From: Pollutibacter soli
Lineage (GTDB): Bacteria; Bacteroidota; Bacteroidia; Chitinophagales; Chitinophagaceae
Reading direction: 5' to 3'
DNA: 64,000 bases
NCBI GenBank assembly: GCA_029269725.1
Contig: JARJHS010000011.1
Location: 62,001 to 126,000 of the forward strand
Below, piece by piece: positions 45,748 to 54,529 of the stretch (the stretch's first letter is position 1; the number at the start of each line of letters is the position of its first letter). The notes beneath the pieces are model-generated. The model was not told the DNA's origin, did no database searches, and worked only from the letters and a program-made list of their open reading frames with translations. The translations under genes and the position numbers were made by a program.

Positions 45748-46704
45748 ATGAAAGCAGGATTCGTCTTTATACTTTTTATAATAGTTGCGGTTGCATGCAA
45801 CCAGATAAGTGCCAATAAACAAAATCGATCGATAGAGAGTAAAAGTAATCTTGCAATAGCCTGTCCTTCGGACAGCAAATTGAATATTGCTGCCATTGAA
45901 CAGATAACAGGCATGAAGGGTGTTGAAAAAAATGGCGAATATAAGATAACAGTTCCGCAGAATGATTTGACTATTGTGGTGGATGGATTCAAAATTATTC
46001 CAGCGATGGGGCTGGGTAGTTGGGCAGCATTTACACCTTGTGGTGACAGTGCCATGGTTATGGGAGATATTATCGTTACTGAAACAGATTTAAAACCTGT
46101 ACAACAGGAAGTAATCAGGCAGGGATTTGCAGTTACAGCAATTCACAATCATTTTGTCCGCAACCGACCTAATGTAATGTATATGCATATTGACAAGTCT
46201 GCAGATGTACAAACGTTGTCAAAAGGTGTAAAGGCAATATTTGACAAAGTGAAAGAAGTGCGCGGTGGAGACCCGAAAGCAACACCTGCTGACAGTGTTG
46301 CGAATTCATTAAATATAAAGATGCTTGATTCCATAGTTGGTTCCAGGGGTGAATTATCTAAAGGTGTATACAAATACACTATTGGCAGACCAGATGTTCA
46401 GTTGAAGGAACATGGAAAACCAGTGAGTTCATTCATGGGGTTCAATACATGGGCAGCGTGGCAGGGTTCACCAGAAAAAGCTGCTGTTTGTGGTGATTTT
46501 ACAATGCTTGAAAATGAAGTTGAACCGGTAATCAGGGCATTGGTACAAAATGGCATTGAAGTAGTGGCTGTTCATAATCACATGGTTCATGAAGAACCCA
46601 GAACATTTTTCTTGCACTATTGGGGCACCGGAAATGCACAAACACTGGCTAAAGGTCTGCGACAAGCTTTGGATAATACGGGTAAAACATCGGCAATGCA
46701 TTGA
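45748..46704 (+). CDS. DUF1259 (LppY/LpqO-type) lipoprotein
   Basis: A 318-residue lipoprotein with leader MKAGFVFILFIIVAVAC ending in a lipobox Cys at residue 17. The mature part contains two DUF1259 copies, about residues 45-170 and 185-315, seen from the repeated pair AIHNHFVRNRPNVMYMHIDK and AVHNHMVHEEPRTFFLHYWG, and from MGLGSWAAFTPCGDSAMVMG and MGFNTWAAWQGSPEKAAVCG. The conserved His residues suggest metal binding, but the family has no known activity. It ends 36 bases before the left repeat of the candidate island and faces mnmE across that island. Confidence 0.88.
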   Translation: MKAGFVFILFIIVAVACNQISANKQNRSIESKSNLAIACPSDSKLNIAAIEQITGMKGVEKNGEYKITVPQNDLTIVVDGFKIIPAMGLGSWAAFTPCGDSAMVMGDIIVTETDLKPVQQEVIRQGFAVTAIHNHFVRNRPNVMYMHIDKSADVQTLSKGVKAIFDKVKEVRGGDPKATPADSVANSLNIKMLDSIVGSRGELSKGVYKYTIGRPDVQLKEHGKPVSSFMGFNTWAAWQGSPEKAAVCGDFTMLENEVEPVIRALVQNGIEVVAVHNHMVHEEPRTFFLHYWGTGNAQTLAKGLRQALDNTGKTSAMH

Positions 46705-46739
46705 AGATGCCTTCCTTAAATCTTTTTACTGACGTTAAT

Positions 46740-46759
46740 GGTTACTTTCCGATACAGAA
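46740..46759 (-). repeat. att-like direct repeat, distal copy
   Basis: Plus strand GGTTACTTTCCGATACAGAA, identical to 52025-52044. It lies 36 bases after the DUF1259 stop codon, in non-coding sequence, so the mnmE-derived coding sense has no role here. Confidence 0.7.
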
Positions 46760-46858
46760 AGTAAGAATACTTATCTGGGCTAAGTTTCACTAAGTTGAGG
46801 TACAAATGATGTACAAATCCATGCTCCGGATTGTTATACTTCTGATTCCTTAAGAAGA

Positions 46859-47182
46859 TCAAACTTTTGAAATTGCACTTTCGATTATCACGATAATCAT
46901 AGCAACAAACGATATCAATATTGCACTTATGAAAATGAAAAGAGTTTTTCTATAATAAAGTTTAAAAGATTCCTTGGGATAATCCAACTGTAATATACGG
47001 TAGAGAACAATAATATACAGTGGTATTGAAATACAAACGCAGATTGCAATAAAGTATTCAGCCAGCCGGTTAGTTGAAAATGCTTTTCCTGCCCAACCTC
47101 CCGCGAGATTTAAAAGAAAGGCGAGTAATATTCCGGTAGCAGTAACTAATGGCTGTCTGAATGGTTGAAGCTCATCATGCAT
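46859..47182 (-). CDS. small multi-span membrane protein, unknown function
   Basis: A 107-residue frame with three hydrophobic segments, at residues about 12-33 (TATGILLAFLLNLAGGWAGK), 41-64 (EYFIAICVCISIPLYIIVLY) and 82-104 (LFIFISAILISFVAMIIVII), separated by short charged loops. The N-terminus (MHDELQPFRQPLVTATG) is soluble. No family name is known to me; the form is of a small inner-membrane protein of the kind seen often in Bacteroidota. It is the gene closest to the distal repeat of the candidate island. Confidence 0.65.
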   Translation of the reverse strand: MHDELQPFRQPLVTATGILLAFLLNLAGGWAGKAFSTNRLAEYFIAICVCISIPLYIIVLYRILQLDYPKESFKLYYRKTLFIFISAILISFVAMIIVIIESAISKV

Positions 47183-47344
47183 ATTTCTCTCTGTTACGAT
47201 TTCGCACTTTTAGTATTTCCGACTTCATTTAACCAGCATAAATCGTTGTGCAATGGATCAATCACTACGAGCCATTACTAGTCCATCCAGATTTCGAATT
47301 TGTGAAAGCATCGTCCGGGCCGGTAATTGATTACATTTTGACAC

Positions 47345-48409
47345 CTACTTCACAACCTGTATTGCGGGTAACTTATATGTGCCATCTTTGATTTCCTTGC
47401 CTGGTAAATAGCAGCGCATCAATATATTCCAACCATCAGAAATATCGAGCCTGTTTTTTGCATTTGTCGGACATGTTCCGACAGCGCCATAGTAAATTGT
47501 AAATGTCCCGTCCTTGTTAAATTTCACATTAGACCCATTGATGATTGCATTTTCACTTTTCATATAACCATCTTTACCGTATACGGTGATAGACCAGAAT
47601 CCGCCAACATCCGGTACCTTGTATGTCGCAACATAACAGCTGTCACCGGAAAGATTTCCACCGTTGTAATTGATGTATGTAGCATCTTTATTTGGAAATA
47701 ATCCCCAGGCACCAGCTACTGCGTATTTGCGTGTTTGTTCATCTAGAGAACCTCTCAACCCCATCCAGTCATCATGATAACGATCATATTTGGAAATTTC
47801 ATGTTCGTATATTCTTCTGAGAGAATCCAGTGATTTGGAATCCCACTTTGGTTTGGCGAATGGATCAGCACTATTTGATTCGATGATAAATTGCTCCTTC
47901 AATCTGTTTACCATATTAATTTCAGAAGTATCCTTTGGATTGAAAATCTGGATTCGAACTGCAAGAACAATATACTTAGTGTCATTTGGTAATTCATACT
48001 TTCCTGGCTTGTAAAAAACAGCAGGTGCGTAATGATCATTATCAATCACCAGAATGGATGCATATCGTTTATCTGGCATTTTCGGGAAAATTACGCTGGC
48101 TCCCTTTTCTACATCCACGACAGCACCGGAATACAAAACATCTTTATTCATTCGGACTACACTTTGTTCATTCAATGGTGTGACATTTCTGACATGATGG
48201 AATTTGTTGACTCCCCCAGCAATGAGAGTAAAACTATAAAACATGCGATCTGTTTCCGCTCGTATAAAATTTTCCGGAGTTACAATATTTTTTGCTGAGT
48301 CCTGACCTTCACTTCCCGTTGCTATCTGAGATGTTTCTTTAACTGAATTTGTACATTGAATGGATAATAAAATTAGCAGCGCGGGTAATAGCACGTGTTT
48401 TAGATACAT
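47345..48409 (-). CDS. DUF1254/DUF1214 domain lipoprotein
   Basis: A 354-residue lipoprotein (leader MYLKHVLLPALLILLSIQC, lipobox Cys near residue 19). The first part matches DUF1254 (FIRAETDRMFYSFTLIAGGV, then NEQSVVRMNKDVLYSGAVVD); the C-terminal part matches DUF1214 (VGGFWSITVYGKDGYMKSEN, FTIYYGAVG, GWNILMRCYLPGKEIKDGTY). The two domains usually occur together in one exported protein of unknown function. A second protein of the same class starts 36 bases upstream of it on the same strand, suggesting an operon or duplication; the two are quite diverged. Confidence 0.85.
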   Translation of the reverse strand: MYLKHVLLPALLILLSIQCTNSVKETSQIATGSEGQDSAKNIVTPENFIRAETDRMFYSFTLIAGGVNKFHHVRNVTPLNEQSVVRMNKDVLYSGAVVDVEKGASVIFPKMPDKRYASILVIDNDHYAPAVFYKPGKYELPNDTKYIVLAVRIQIFNPKDTSEINMVNRLKEQFIIESNSADPFAKPKWDSKSLDSLRRIYEHEISKYDRYHDDWMGLRGSLDEQTRKYAVAGAWGLFPNKDATYINYNGGNLSGDSCYVATYKVPDVGGFWSITVYGKDGYMKSENAIINGSNVKFNKDGTFTIYYGAVGTCPTNAKNRLDISDGWNILMRCYLPGKEIKDGTYKLPAIQVVK

Positions 48410-48444
48410 ATTTTAAATATAATATAAAAATATAATTTTTCTGA

Positions 48445-49872
48445 TCAATTAACCAATGTCATCGGAGGTGCGTGCCATTTGCCAATAATAGCCTCCTCCT
48501 TCGGTAGGTATAATCTCATAATTACGGAAAAGGGCCCATCGGGTGCAGGCAACCAGTTAGATTCTTTGGTTTTACCGGGTGTTGTATTTTGAATGTATAT
48601 CGTTATACCGCCATCCGCATCCTTTTTGAATTGTGGCAGCATAGGCGAGTTGAGCAGGTAGCGATTAATAGGATTCGCCACCAATAAACTTGCAGGTTGA
48701 GTATACATGGTTATGGACCAGAATGAATTTACGGGTGGTAATTGTCCAGGTGCAAAATGAATCACGTATCTGTTGGACCCGTTTAACTTCTGCCCTTTAT
48801 CATCCGTATAGTATGGAGGATATATGGCTTCTTCTTTTGTATTTCCATAGATACCTAATACTGCACCCGCCATCCGGTAGAGATAATTGTTTTTTAATGA
48901 ATCACGGGTCCCAAAAGGATAAATTAGCTCCCCCATTGCGAGGCGTTTTTGAATTGTTTCAAATTCTGTCCATGCATCTGCGATGCCCTCATGCATAGCC
49001 GCTTTTATGTCTGGTGTGAGGTTTGTGGTATCGAAGAATTTGCCTGCGCCTATTCCGACCTTTGTAAACTTTTCCATCAGCTCCTTTTCAGATGGATGGG
49101 TCGGACAAAACTGGAGGTAAAAATTGAGGTTAGTAAAAAACTGCAACGAAGTTCTTTCTGATTGCGGAGTGAGTGGTTTTAAAAAATTTATCGGTGACGC
49201 TGGAGCGGGTGCAGGCTGGCCCAGATAAGACGATAAGGTTTTAACTATGTATTTATTTTGAATCCTTCTTACATTTTCAAGATCCGAAGGGTTGTATAAT
49301 TGTGTCCTGAATTGGGCAGATGCGATTTCCGTTTCGCATCGGATAACTTTTGTAATTCCCTTTGGTACAGTCCCGTTCCATCTGGGGCCTGTAATCATGT
49401 AGGTTCCGCCGTTATTTCCCGTGGTACGAGTGCCAAGGTAGTCGAAATTGTGAGTGTACAGATCAATAAGCTGCAAACTCCAATACCTGTTTTTCTCAAT
49501 CGCAGGGATAATAAAGATTATTGGTTCTGTGCGTAAATCCAAACCAATCCAGGAGTATGGAGTATCCGAATTCGGGGTTTGAATCGCCTTGTCCTCAGGC
49601 GTAAATACGCGTGGAATATTTTTCAATACATTCCACGGAGCTTTATAATCAGGATCTTCCTTATTAACAAAATATGAGTATTGCACGCGACAATTATCGA
49701 CAATTGGAAATCCGTAAATATATGCTTCCTTGATAATAGTTCTCACTTGGTCCGGAGTCAGTGCCAGTTTTTTCTCGTCCCCGGCGTTCTCTGTATTCTG
49801 AGAAGTTTGATTGCATGCAAATAATATGATAATTAGAATGAAAGCTACCCGAATAGTTAAAGTCCGTTTCAT
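48445..49872 (-). CDS. DUF1254/DUF1214 domain lipoprotein
   Basis: A 475-residue lipoprotein (leader KRTLTIRVAFILIIILFAC, lipobox Cys at about residue 20). DUF1254 is well preserved: IIKEAYIYGFPIVDNCRVQY, FTPEDKAIQTPNSDTPYSWI, then RYWSLQLIDLYTHNFDYLGT. DUF1214 follows in the C-terminal third: VNSFWSITMYTQPASLLVAN, then WLPAPDGPFSVIMRLYLPKE. It is the full-length version of the family, while the gene just downstream is shorter. Such proteins are widespread in soil bacteria; function is unknown. It lies within the candidate island. Confidence 0.88.
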   Translation of the reverse strand: MKRTLTIRVAFILIIILFACNQTSQNTENAGDEKKLALTPDQVRTIIKEAYIYGFPIVDNCRVQYSYFVNKEDPDYKAPWNVLKNIPRVFTPEDKAIQTPNSDTPYSWIGLDLRTEPIIFIIPAIEKNRYWSLQLIDLYTHNFDYLGTRTTGNNGGTYMITGPRWNGTVPKGITKVIRCETEIASAQFRTQLYNPSDLENVRRIQNKYIVKTLSSYLGQPAPAPASPINFLKPLTPQSERTSLQFFTNLNFYLQFCPTHPSEKELMEKFTKVGIGAGKFFDTTNLTPDIKAAMHEGIADAWTEFETIQKRLAMGELIYPFGTRDSLKNNYLYRMAGAVLGIYGNTKEEAIYPPYYTDDKGQKLNGSNRYVIHFAPGQLPPVNSFWSITMYTQPASLLVANPINRYLLNSPMLPQFKKDADGGITIYIQNTTPGKTKESNWLPAPDGPFSVIMRLYLPKEEAIIGKWHAPPMTLVN

Positions 49873-50204
49873 GATATTTCCGATTACTTGCTGGTATTAT
49901 GTATGAAAGTTAAGTTAGTACCAAGAAATTAATATGAGCTGTTAAAACTGGTTTTAATATTCTCTAGGTACAAATAAAGTACTTAACTTAAAATCCTAAA
50001 TTTTATAGTAGCTTACTGAACCTTAATTTTTTGCAATAAACTATAGAAGCGTTTATTACTATACCTGGCAATTGAAATGCCTTCAGGATTCGTCTATGAA
50101 ACCGAAAATATCCCCTATAATAAATTCATCTCCATTATCCTTTATAATTATATCGGACCCTGATTTCCTATTGGTCCTTTTAAGTAAAAAACCCTGATCA
50201 ATTA

Positions 50205-50537
50205 TTAACTGGTTATAAATTTCTTAATATTACGCTTATCCTGATAATTCACAATCATCGCCTGATACATAAAATTCTCAAGATCAAAAAAAACATCATA
50301 TTTCGTTCCACTATATGGACTTCGAATAGTTACCCATGTATTTTTAAATGTTACACCTTCAGTAGACGTCCTTTTATGAACGTCCCATGGATTGTCCCAG
50401 TTTGCTTTAGATTCCACATAGTTGAAGGAATGTGACAAAGGAATTCTATCTGGGTTATTTGCATTAAAATCAACGGTCTCAATTGATCGTTGAACTTGTT
50501 TATCTAACTCCCTGAAATCTATCCGCATCGATTTCAT
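50205..50537 (-). CDS. hypothetical protein, perhaps frameshifted near its end
   Basis: A 110-residue frame from ATG at 50537 (KSMRIDFRELDKQVQRSIE) with a mixed soluble sequence including WVTIRSPYSGTKYDVFFDLE. No family is recognised. From about 50225 another frame without start codon reads EIYNQLIIDQGFLLKRTNRK and onward to a stop at 50083; it has a protein-like composition and would extend this protein by about 45 residues if a one-base shift occurred near 50225. The start overlaps the end of the 46-residue gene upstream, so both may be translated together. The 49873-50204 gap holds this possible extension and nothing else seen. Confidence 0.45.
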   Translation of the reverse strand: MKSMRIDFRELDKQVQRSIETVDFNANNPDRIPLSHSFNYVESKANWDNPWDVHKRTSTEGVTFKNTWVTIRSPYSGTKYDVFFDLENFMYQAMIVNYQDKRNIKKFITS

Positions 50538-50640
50538 CTAATGAATACTCTAATTGATAAATTAAAAGATACAATTCTATAACAGCTATTAAACTTAAGA
50601 CTAGAGCGCCGTAAATAATTCGCCGTTTATTCTGTTGCAT
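50500..50640 (-). CDS. 46-residue single-span membrane protein
   Basis: Reads MQQNKRRIIYGALVLSLIAV and onward from ATG at 50640 to a stop at 50500. Basic residues precede one hydrophobic segment (residues about 9-29) and a short acidic tail follows (LDEIDADRF), so an N-in single-span topology is likely. It starts 6 bases after the end of the restriction-modification remnant and overlaps the next gene by 38 bases. No family is recognised; existence rests on the membrane pattern and tight spacing. Confidence 0.4.
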   Translation of the reverse strand: MQQNKRRIIYGALVLSLIAVIELYLLIYQLEYSLDEIDADRFQGVR

Positions 50641-50646
50641 TTTTAA

Positions 50647-52019
50647 TTATTCAATGTTAATCATGTCTATTTCATTCATAATCCGATTCGTTTCGAATAA
50701 CGCTACAATAATTTTCTGGTAATATAAGATATCTTTAAGCGTCAATTCCCGGCCTTTACGATCCTTAAGCCATTTCTGTGCCGGTTGATACCCACCTATC
50801 AAGAAATGCCACGCTATAAGCGGGGCCCCTTGAAAAAACTGGGTGTCATTTATGTAAACTCTCCCCATTTGATAAACTTGATCAAGATAGATAATATCAT
50901 TCCCGTTCACTTTTTCATAGTTTTCTACGAAATGAATCAGAGTAACTTTATTATCGCCGTCTAATGGGTATTCCGTAATATATGACTCCAATGATTCAAT
51001 TTCAAAAAGTTGAATTTTTCGTAACTCACTACTCAACGCAACTAATCTCCAAAAACTTACTTTACTATCTGGATACGGTACACGTGGAAAATCAATTTTT
51101 AAAAACTTTTTGAATTTCTCTCTCTAGGTTGGTGAATGTAAAATCGCGTTGACTTAATCCAAAATGTCATTTCGGGCAAAAGAATCTTTTGTTGCCTCCT
51201 TTTCCGAGGTAAAAGTTAAACCCAATTCGTCCTCAATTTGGCTCACAAAGTCTACGTTTAAGTTTGGAATTCTTTCCAATTGGTGACCAAATATTTTGCC
51301 CGTTGTTTTCCACATATAAGTACAGTGGAAATACATAACCCTTTCTATTGATTTATTGGAAACGAAAGAGTCATCCACAATTTTATTAATAAGGAAAATA
51401 TGAGAATAGCCATCTGAAAAGATCTGGCGACATAAGTAAATTCCAACATTACCACCTTTCAAAAAGTGTTGCATTACGTCAACTCTCCATCGCAAAAGTA
51501 ATTTATTGACAAAATAAGTATATCTGTCATCAAATAATCTGTATGCGATTATAGCGAATTTTGAAGCTTCTATTTGAATTGATTATCTATTACTTATAAT
51601 CCAATCAGCATAATTCTTACCTAACCCAAATACTCGATTAAGAAACTCTTCATTCATTTCGTTTCCCAAAAAGGAGTTTAATCGTTCTTTTAAAACCGTC
51701 AAATTTTCTTCAATGATAAAACTGTCTCCCATCGTAACAATACCAGTTACATTTTTTGGAAACAAAGCGTCTACTCTAAACCCACTCTTATACTTTTCTT
51801 GTCCTTGGTTGTCTGCAGCGAAAAAAATATAAATGGTTTTTCTGGACTTATCTCTTGAAAATCAACAGATTTTAAGTCCTTTCGAGAAAGAAAATCATAC
51901 TTCATTTCTCTTTCACCGAATAAATCGAAATGAAATACTTCACCTAATTCATTAGGTTTTTTCTTACCTGTTTTCACAAAGAAGTTGATTGAAACACCTT
52001 GCATAATATCAAATACGTT
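50647..52019 (-). pseudogene. C-terminal remnant of a restriction-modification enzyme (type ISP/IIG-like methylase)
   Basis: A decayed reading of about 455 codons. It starts beside the mnmE end with NPANVFDIMQGVSINFFVKT, passes EREMKYDFLSRKDLKSVDFQ, shifts frame near 51800 (KYKSGFRVDALFPKNVTGIV follows in the new frame), and then runs in one frame with three in-frame stops: TAA at 51583-51585 after ADWIISNR, TAA at 51154-51156 after ARNDILD, and TAG at 51124-51126 before REKFKKFLKIDFPRVPYPD. The end has WHFLIGGYQPAQKWLKDRKG and LTLKDILYYQKIIVALFET, typical of the specificity end of single-chain type ISP/IIG enzymes. The methylase and nuclease parts are missing upstream. It cannot make a working enzyme. 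Confidence 0.8.
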
Positions 52020-52024
52020 TGCCG

Positions 52025-52044
52025 GGTTACTTTCCGATACAGAA
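52025..52044 (-). repeat. att-like direct repeat within the mnmE 3' end
   Basis: The minus-strand reading encodes the last residues of MnmE and its TAA stop plus CC. Identical in all 20 bases to 46740-46759. If this is an integration site, the island supplies or keeps the mnmE end so that the gene stays whole. Confidence 0.7.
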
Positions 52045-53403
52045 CTTACTAAACACATAATCCAGCACATCATCATTCGTTACTTCACCGGTAATCTCTC
52101 CGAGAAAATGTAAACAACGACGTATATCCAGTGCAATCAGATCTCCCGGAATTTTTGCATCAAGACCAGCACTGATATCGATCACGGATTGACGCACTTG
52201 CAGCAGTGCTGAATAATGACGCGAATTTGTAATAATTACATCTTCTGTATTCACCTCGCCGGAAAGAACAGATTCGGTCAGACCTTTTTTTAATTTATCG
52301 ATGTGATCGTTGTTTTTTGCAGAAAGAAAAATGATGCCCGGTATTGACCCGAATTTTTCTAAAGCATTATCCTCTCCAATAATATCAGCTTTGTTACCGG
52401 CAAGTACATAGCGAATATCACGCGACTTAAAATCTTCGGTTATCCCCCTTAATTCCTCCTCAGTCATTTCATTTACATCAAACAGATAAATTACCAGGTC
52501 GGCCTGGTTCATTTTTTCGATGCTTCTCTGTACACCGATACTTTCGATAACATCAGAAGTGTGCTCGCGGATTCCGGCTGTATCAATAAGTCTGAAGAGA
52601 ATTCCATCAATATTCAATACTTCTTCAATGGTGTCCCTCGTTGTTCCTGCAATCTCGCTTACGATGGCACGATTATCATTCAGAAGCGCATTCAGCAATG
52701 TTGATTTGCCTGCATTGGGTTTGCCAATGATTGCCACCTGTACACCGTTCTTTATAACGTTACCAAGTTTATATGATTCAAGTAATGCCTCTGTAGTTCG
52801 CTTTGTTTCATCGAGGAGTTGATAGAGTTGCTTTCTGTCGGCGAATTCCACATCTTCCTGGGAAAAATCAAGTTCAAGTTCTATCAATGCCGAAAAGGAA
52901 ATCAACCGATCACGCAATTCTTTCAGCTTTCCGGAAAAACCTCCCCTGATATTATTCAGCGCAGCTTTCCTGGAAGCTTCCGTATTACTGGCGATCAGAT
53001 CAGCAACTGCTTCTGCCTGCGTGAGGTCCATCTTTCCATTCAGGTAAGCACGTTGTGTAAACTCGCCTGGCTTCGCGTGTCGGGCGCCGGCGGCTATGCA
53101 TGCCTGTAATACCTGCTCCTGCACGTATGGCGAACCATGACAGGAAATTTCAACAACATCTTCACCGGTATACGACTTTGGTCCGCGGTACAGGCTCACC
53201 ACCACTTCATCGATAGCAACATTACCAGACTTCAATATGCCAACATGCAATGTATGTGAGGCCGCGTTCTTCAGATCTTTCGATGGAAACAGATCATTGA
53301 TGATATCAAAACTGCGGGCGCCACTCAGCCGTATAACAGCGATCGCGGCAATACCCGGCGCTGTGGCCACTGCAGCAATTGTATCGGTCCATGCTCCCTT
53401 CAT
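52027..53403 (-). CDS. mnmE: tRNA uridine-5-carboxymethylaminomethyl modification GTPase MnmE
   Basis: A 458-residue protein. The N-terminal tetrahydrofolate-binding domain (TIAAVATAPGIAAIAVIRLSG, EISCHGSPYVQEQVLQACI) is followed by a helical domain and an inserted GTPase domain: G1 GKPNAGKST near residue 225, AGTTRDTIEE, DTAGIREHTSD, NKAD and SAKN. It ends with the conserved FSKFCIGK, whose Cys is needed for activity. With MnmG it modifies U34 of several tRNAs. Length is typical and the gene looks intact up to the stop codon, which is inside the direct repeat of the candidate island. An exbD gene ends 40 bases upstream on the same strand. Confidence 0.97.
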   Translation of the reverse strand: MKGAWTDTIAAVATAPGIAAIAVIRLSGARSFDIINDLFPSKDLKNAASHTLHVGILKSGNVAIDEVVVSLYRGPKSYTGEDVVEISCHGSPYVQEQVLQACIAAGARHAKPGEFTQRAYLNGKMDLTQAEAVADLIASNTEASRKAALNNIRGGFSGKLKELRDRLISFSALIELELDFSQEDVEFADRKQLYQLLDETKRTTEALLESYKLGNVIKNGVQVAIIGKPNAGKSTLLNALLNDNRAIVSEIAGTTRDTIEEVLNIDGILFRLIDTAGIREHTSDVIESIGVQRSIEKMNQADLVIYLFDVNEMTEEELRGITEDFKSRDIRYVLAGNKADIIGEDNALEKFGSIPGIIFLSAKNNDHIDKLKKGLTESVLSGEVNTEDVIITNSRHYSALLQVRQSVIDISAGLDAKIPGDLIALDIRRCLHFLGEITGEVTNDDVLDYVFSKFCIGK

Positions 53404-53443
53404 ATAAAAAGATAGAGAGCAAATGTACCGATTGTGACCTTTA

Positions 53444-53944
53444 TTATTCCAGTCGACGCAGATCGTCTCTATCTGGTTCTACGATTGCATAACGCGTAAT
53501 GTTATTGATCAGCATTTCATCCAGGAGATTGATCAGCGTACTGTACTCGCAGGATTCCAGTGGCTTAATCATCACCACCATATCTGTCGCTTTACCTGCG
53601 GCAGCAACCTGGTCTCTGCGTTTAATGATTGCATTACGTAAGGAGTGCATCCCGGGAAGTGTCGATTTCTGAAAACCTGCAGGATCTCCATCTGCACATT
53701 CATACCATGCAACCTGGGAGTCGCTTGCAAGAATGGTAAATGATGTACTGCATTTAGTAGGTGTCGGATCGCCTTCATCCTTTGGCATTTTGAGATCCAG
53801 CGCCTGTGGTTTTATCATTTGTGATGTGAATATAAAAAATGTGATCAGTAAAAAGCCCAGATCCACCATCGGTGTCATATCGATACGAAGCGAGTGGATT
53901 TTTCTGAAGCCTTTTTTGCTGGAGATATTTTCGGTGATTTGCAT
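53444..53944 (-). CDS. exbD: ExbD/TolR family protein (third copy)
   Basis: A 166-residue protein with a short cytoplasmic start, then RIDMTPMVDLGFLLITFFIF, the single membrane span with the proton-path Asp of the ExbD family (VDLGFL), and a periplasmic domain (IKPLESCEYSTLINLLDEML, RYAIVEPD). It is closest in pattern to the ExbD at 57189-57725, with the same RxDMTPMVDLGFLLITFFIF stretch. It helps turn proton flow into work on TonB. It follows the second tonB gene, from which it is now separated by the DUF559 element, and lies upstream of mnmE. Confidence 0.92.
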   Translation of the reverse strand: MQITENISSKKGFRKIHSLRIDMTPMVDLGFLLITFFIFTSQMIKPQALDLKMPKDEGDPTPTKCSTSFTILASDSQVAWYECADGDPAGFQKSTLPGMHSLRNAIIKRRDQVAAAGKATDMVVMIKPLESCEYSTLINLLDEMLINNITRYAIVEPDRDDLRRLE

Positions 53945-54016
53945 AAACTATTTTTTTATAAATCAAGAATTAGAAAACCAAATTATTGGCAGGAGGCTGC
54001 GGGCGCAGTGGGCGAC

Positions 54017-54054
54017 CTCACCCCCGGCCCCTCTCACGCTTCGCGCGAGAGGGG
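54017..54054 (+). repeat. left terminal inverted repeat of the DUF559 element
   Basis: Starts CTCACCCCCGGCCCCTCTC, then CGCTTCGCGCG and GAGAGGGG. It is the inverse of 54530-54567 apart from one C/G difference in the CCGGC/CCGGG stretch. Confidence 0.85.
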
Positions 54055-54152
54055 AGAAAAGGCAGTAAAACCTCGATAATCTATAGAATTTTCACACTGG
54101 ACTTTGTGCATTTCAACTTGTTTTTCATGAGCCTGGAATAGAGTTTTGTACA

Positions 54153-54521
54153 ATGTCAAAAATGGTTTCTATAGTATATGCTCGTGAATTAAGGCAAAAG
54201 CAAACACCCGCAGAGGAACTAGCATGGTATCTTTTACGAAACAGAAAATTTCTGGGTTTAAAATTCAGGAGGCAATACCCGATTCATATCTCGTCAAATG
54301 GACAGTGCCAGATTTTTTACATCGCTGATTTTTATTGTCCACAGTATAAGTTCGTACTTGAACTCGATGGGGATTATCATTTGCACAGAAAAGAATATGA
54401 TCAGATTCGTGATAAGGAAATGGAAGTACAAGGAATTCGTGTTCTCCGAATAAGCAATGATCTCATCTTAAAAAATTATCGTGAAGCCCTTGAAAAAATA
54501 AAACTATTTCTAGGACTCTGA
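54153..54521 (+). CDS. DUF559 endonuclease-like protein (Vsr-related fold)
   Basis: A 122-residue protein of the DUF559 family, which has the PD-(D/E)XK fold of the Vsr mismatch nuclease. The start region ARELRQKQTPAEELAWYLLR is the family hallmark; LKFRRQYPI, then FYIADFYCPQYKFVLELDGD give the catalytic Asp and the ExD that stand for D and ExK, and YHLHRKEYDQIRDKEMEVQG with IRVLRISNDLIL completes the domain. Proteins of this kind occur in many copies in Bacteroidota genomes without known role. It is enclosed by inverted repeats and sits against the strand of its neighbours, so it appears to be the payload or the motor of a small element. Confidence 0.9.
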   Translation: MSKMVSIVYARELRQKQTPAEELAWYLLRNRKFLGLKFRRQYPIHISSNGQCQIFYIADFYCPQYKFVLELDGDYHLHRKEYDQIRDKEMEVQGIRVLRISNDLILKNYREALEKIKLFLGL

Positions 54522-54529
54522 CCATTCCA

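Larger units (their letters stand above)
46740..52044. mobile_element. candidate integrated island between 20-bp direct repeats at the mnmE 3' end
   Basis: Two exact 20-base direct repeats, 46740-46759 and 52025-52044, bound 5.3 kb. The right copy is the last codons and stop of mnmE (FCIGK-stop). Integration at this point is the known behaviour of SGI1-type islands, whose recombinase rebuilds the mnmE end. Everything inside is on the minus strand and is more AT-rich in its right half: a small membrane protein, two DUF1254/DUF1214 lipoproteins, small unknown genes and a decayed restriction-modification gene. No tyrosine recombinase, excisionase or transfer gene is visible, so if this is an island it is a defective one. 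Confidence 0.6.
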
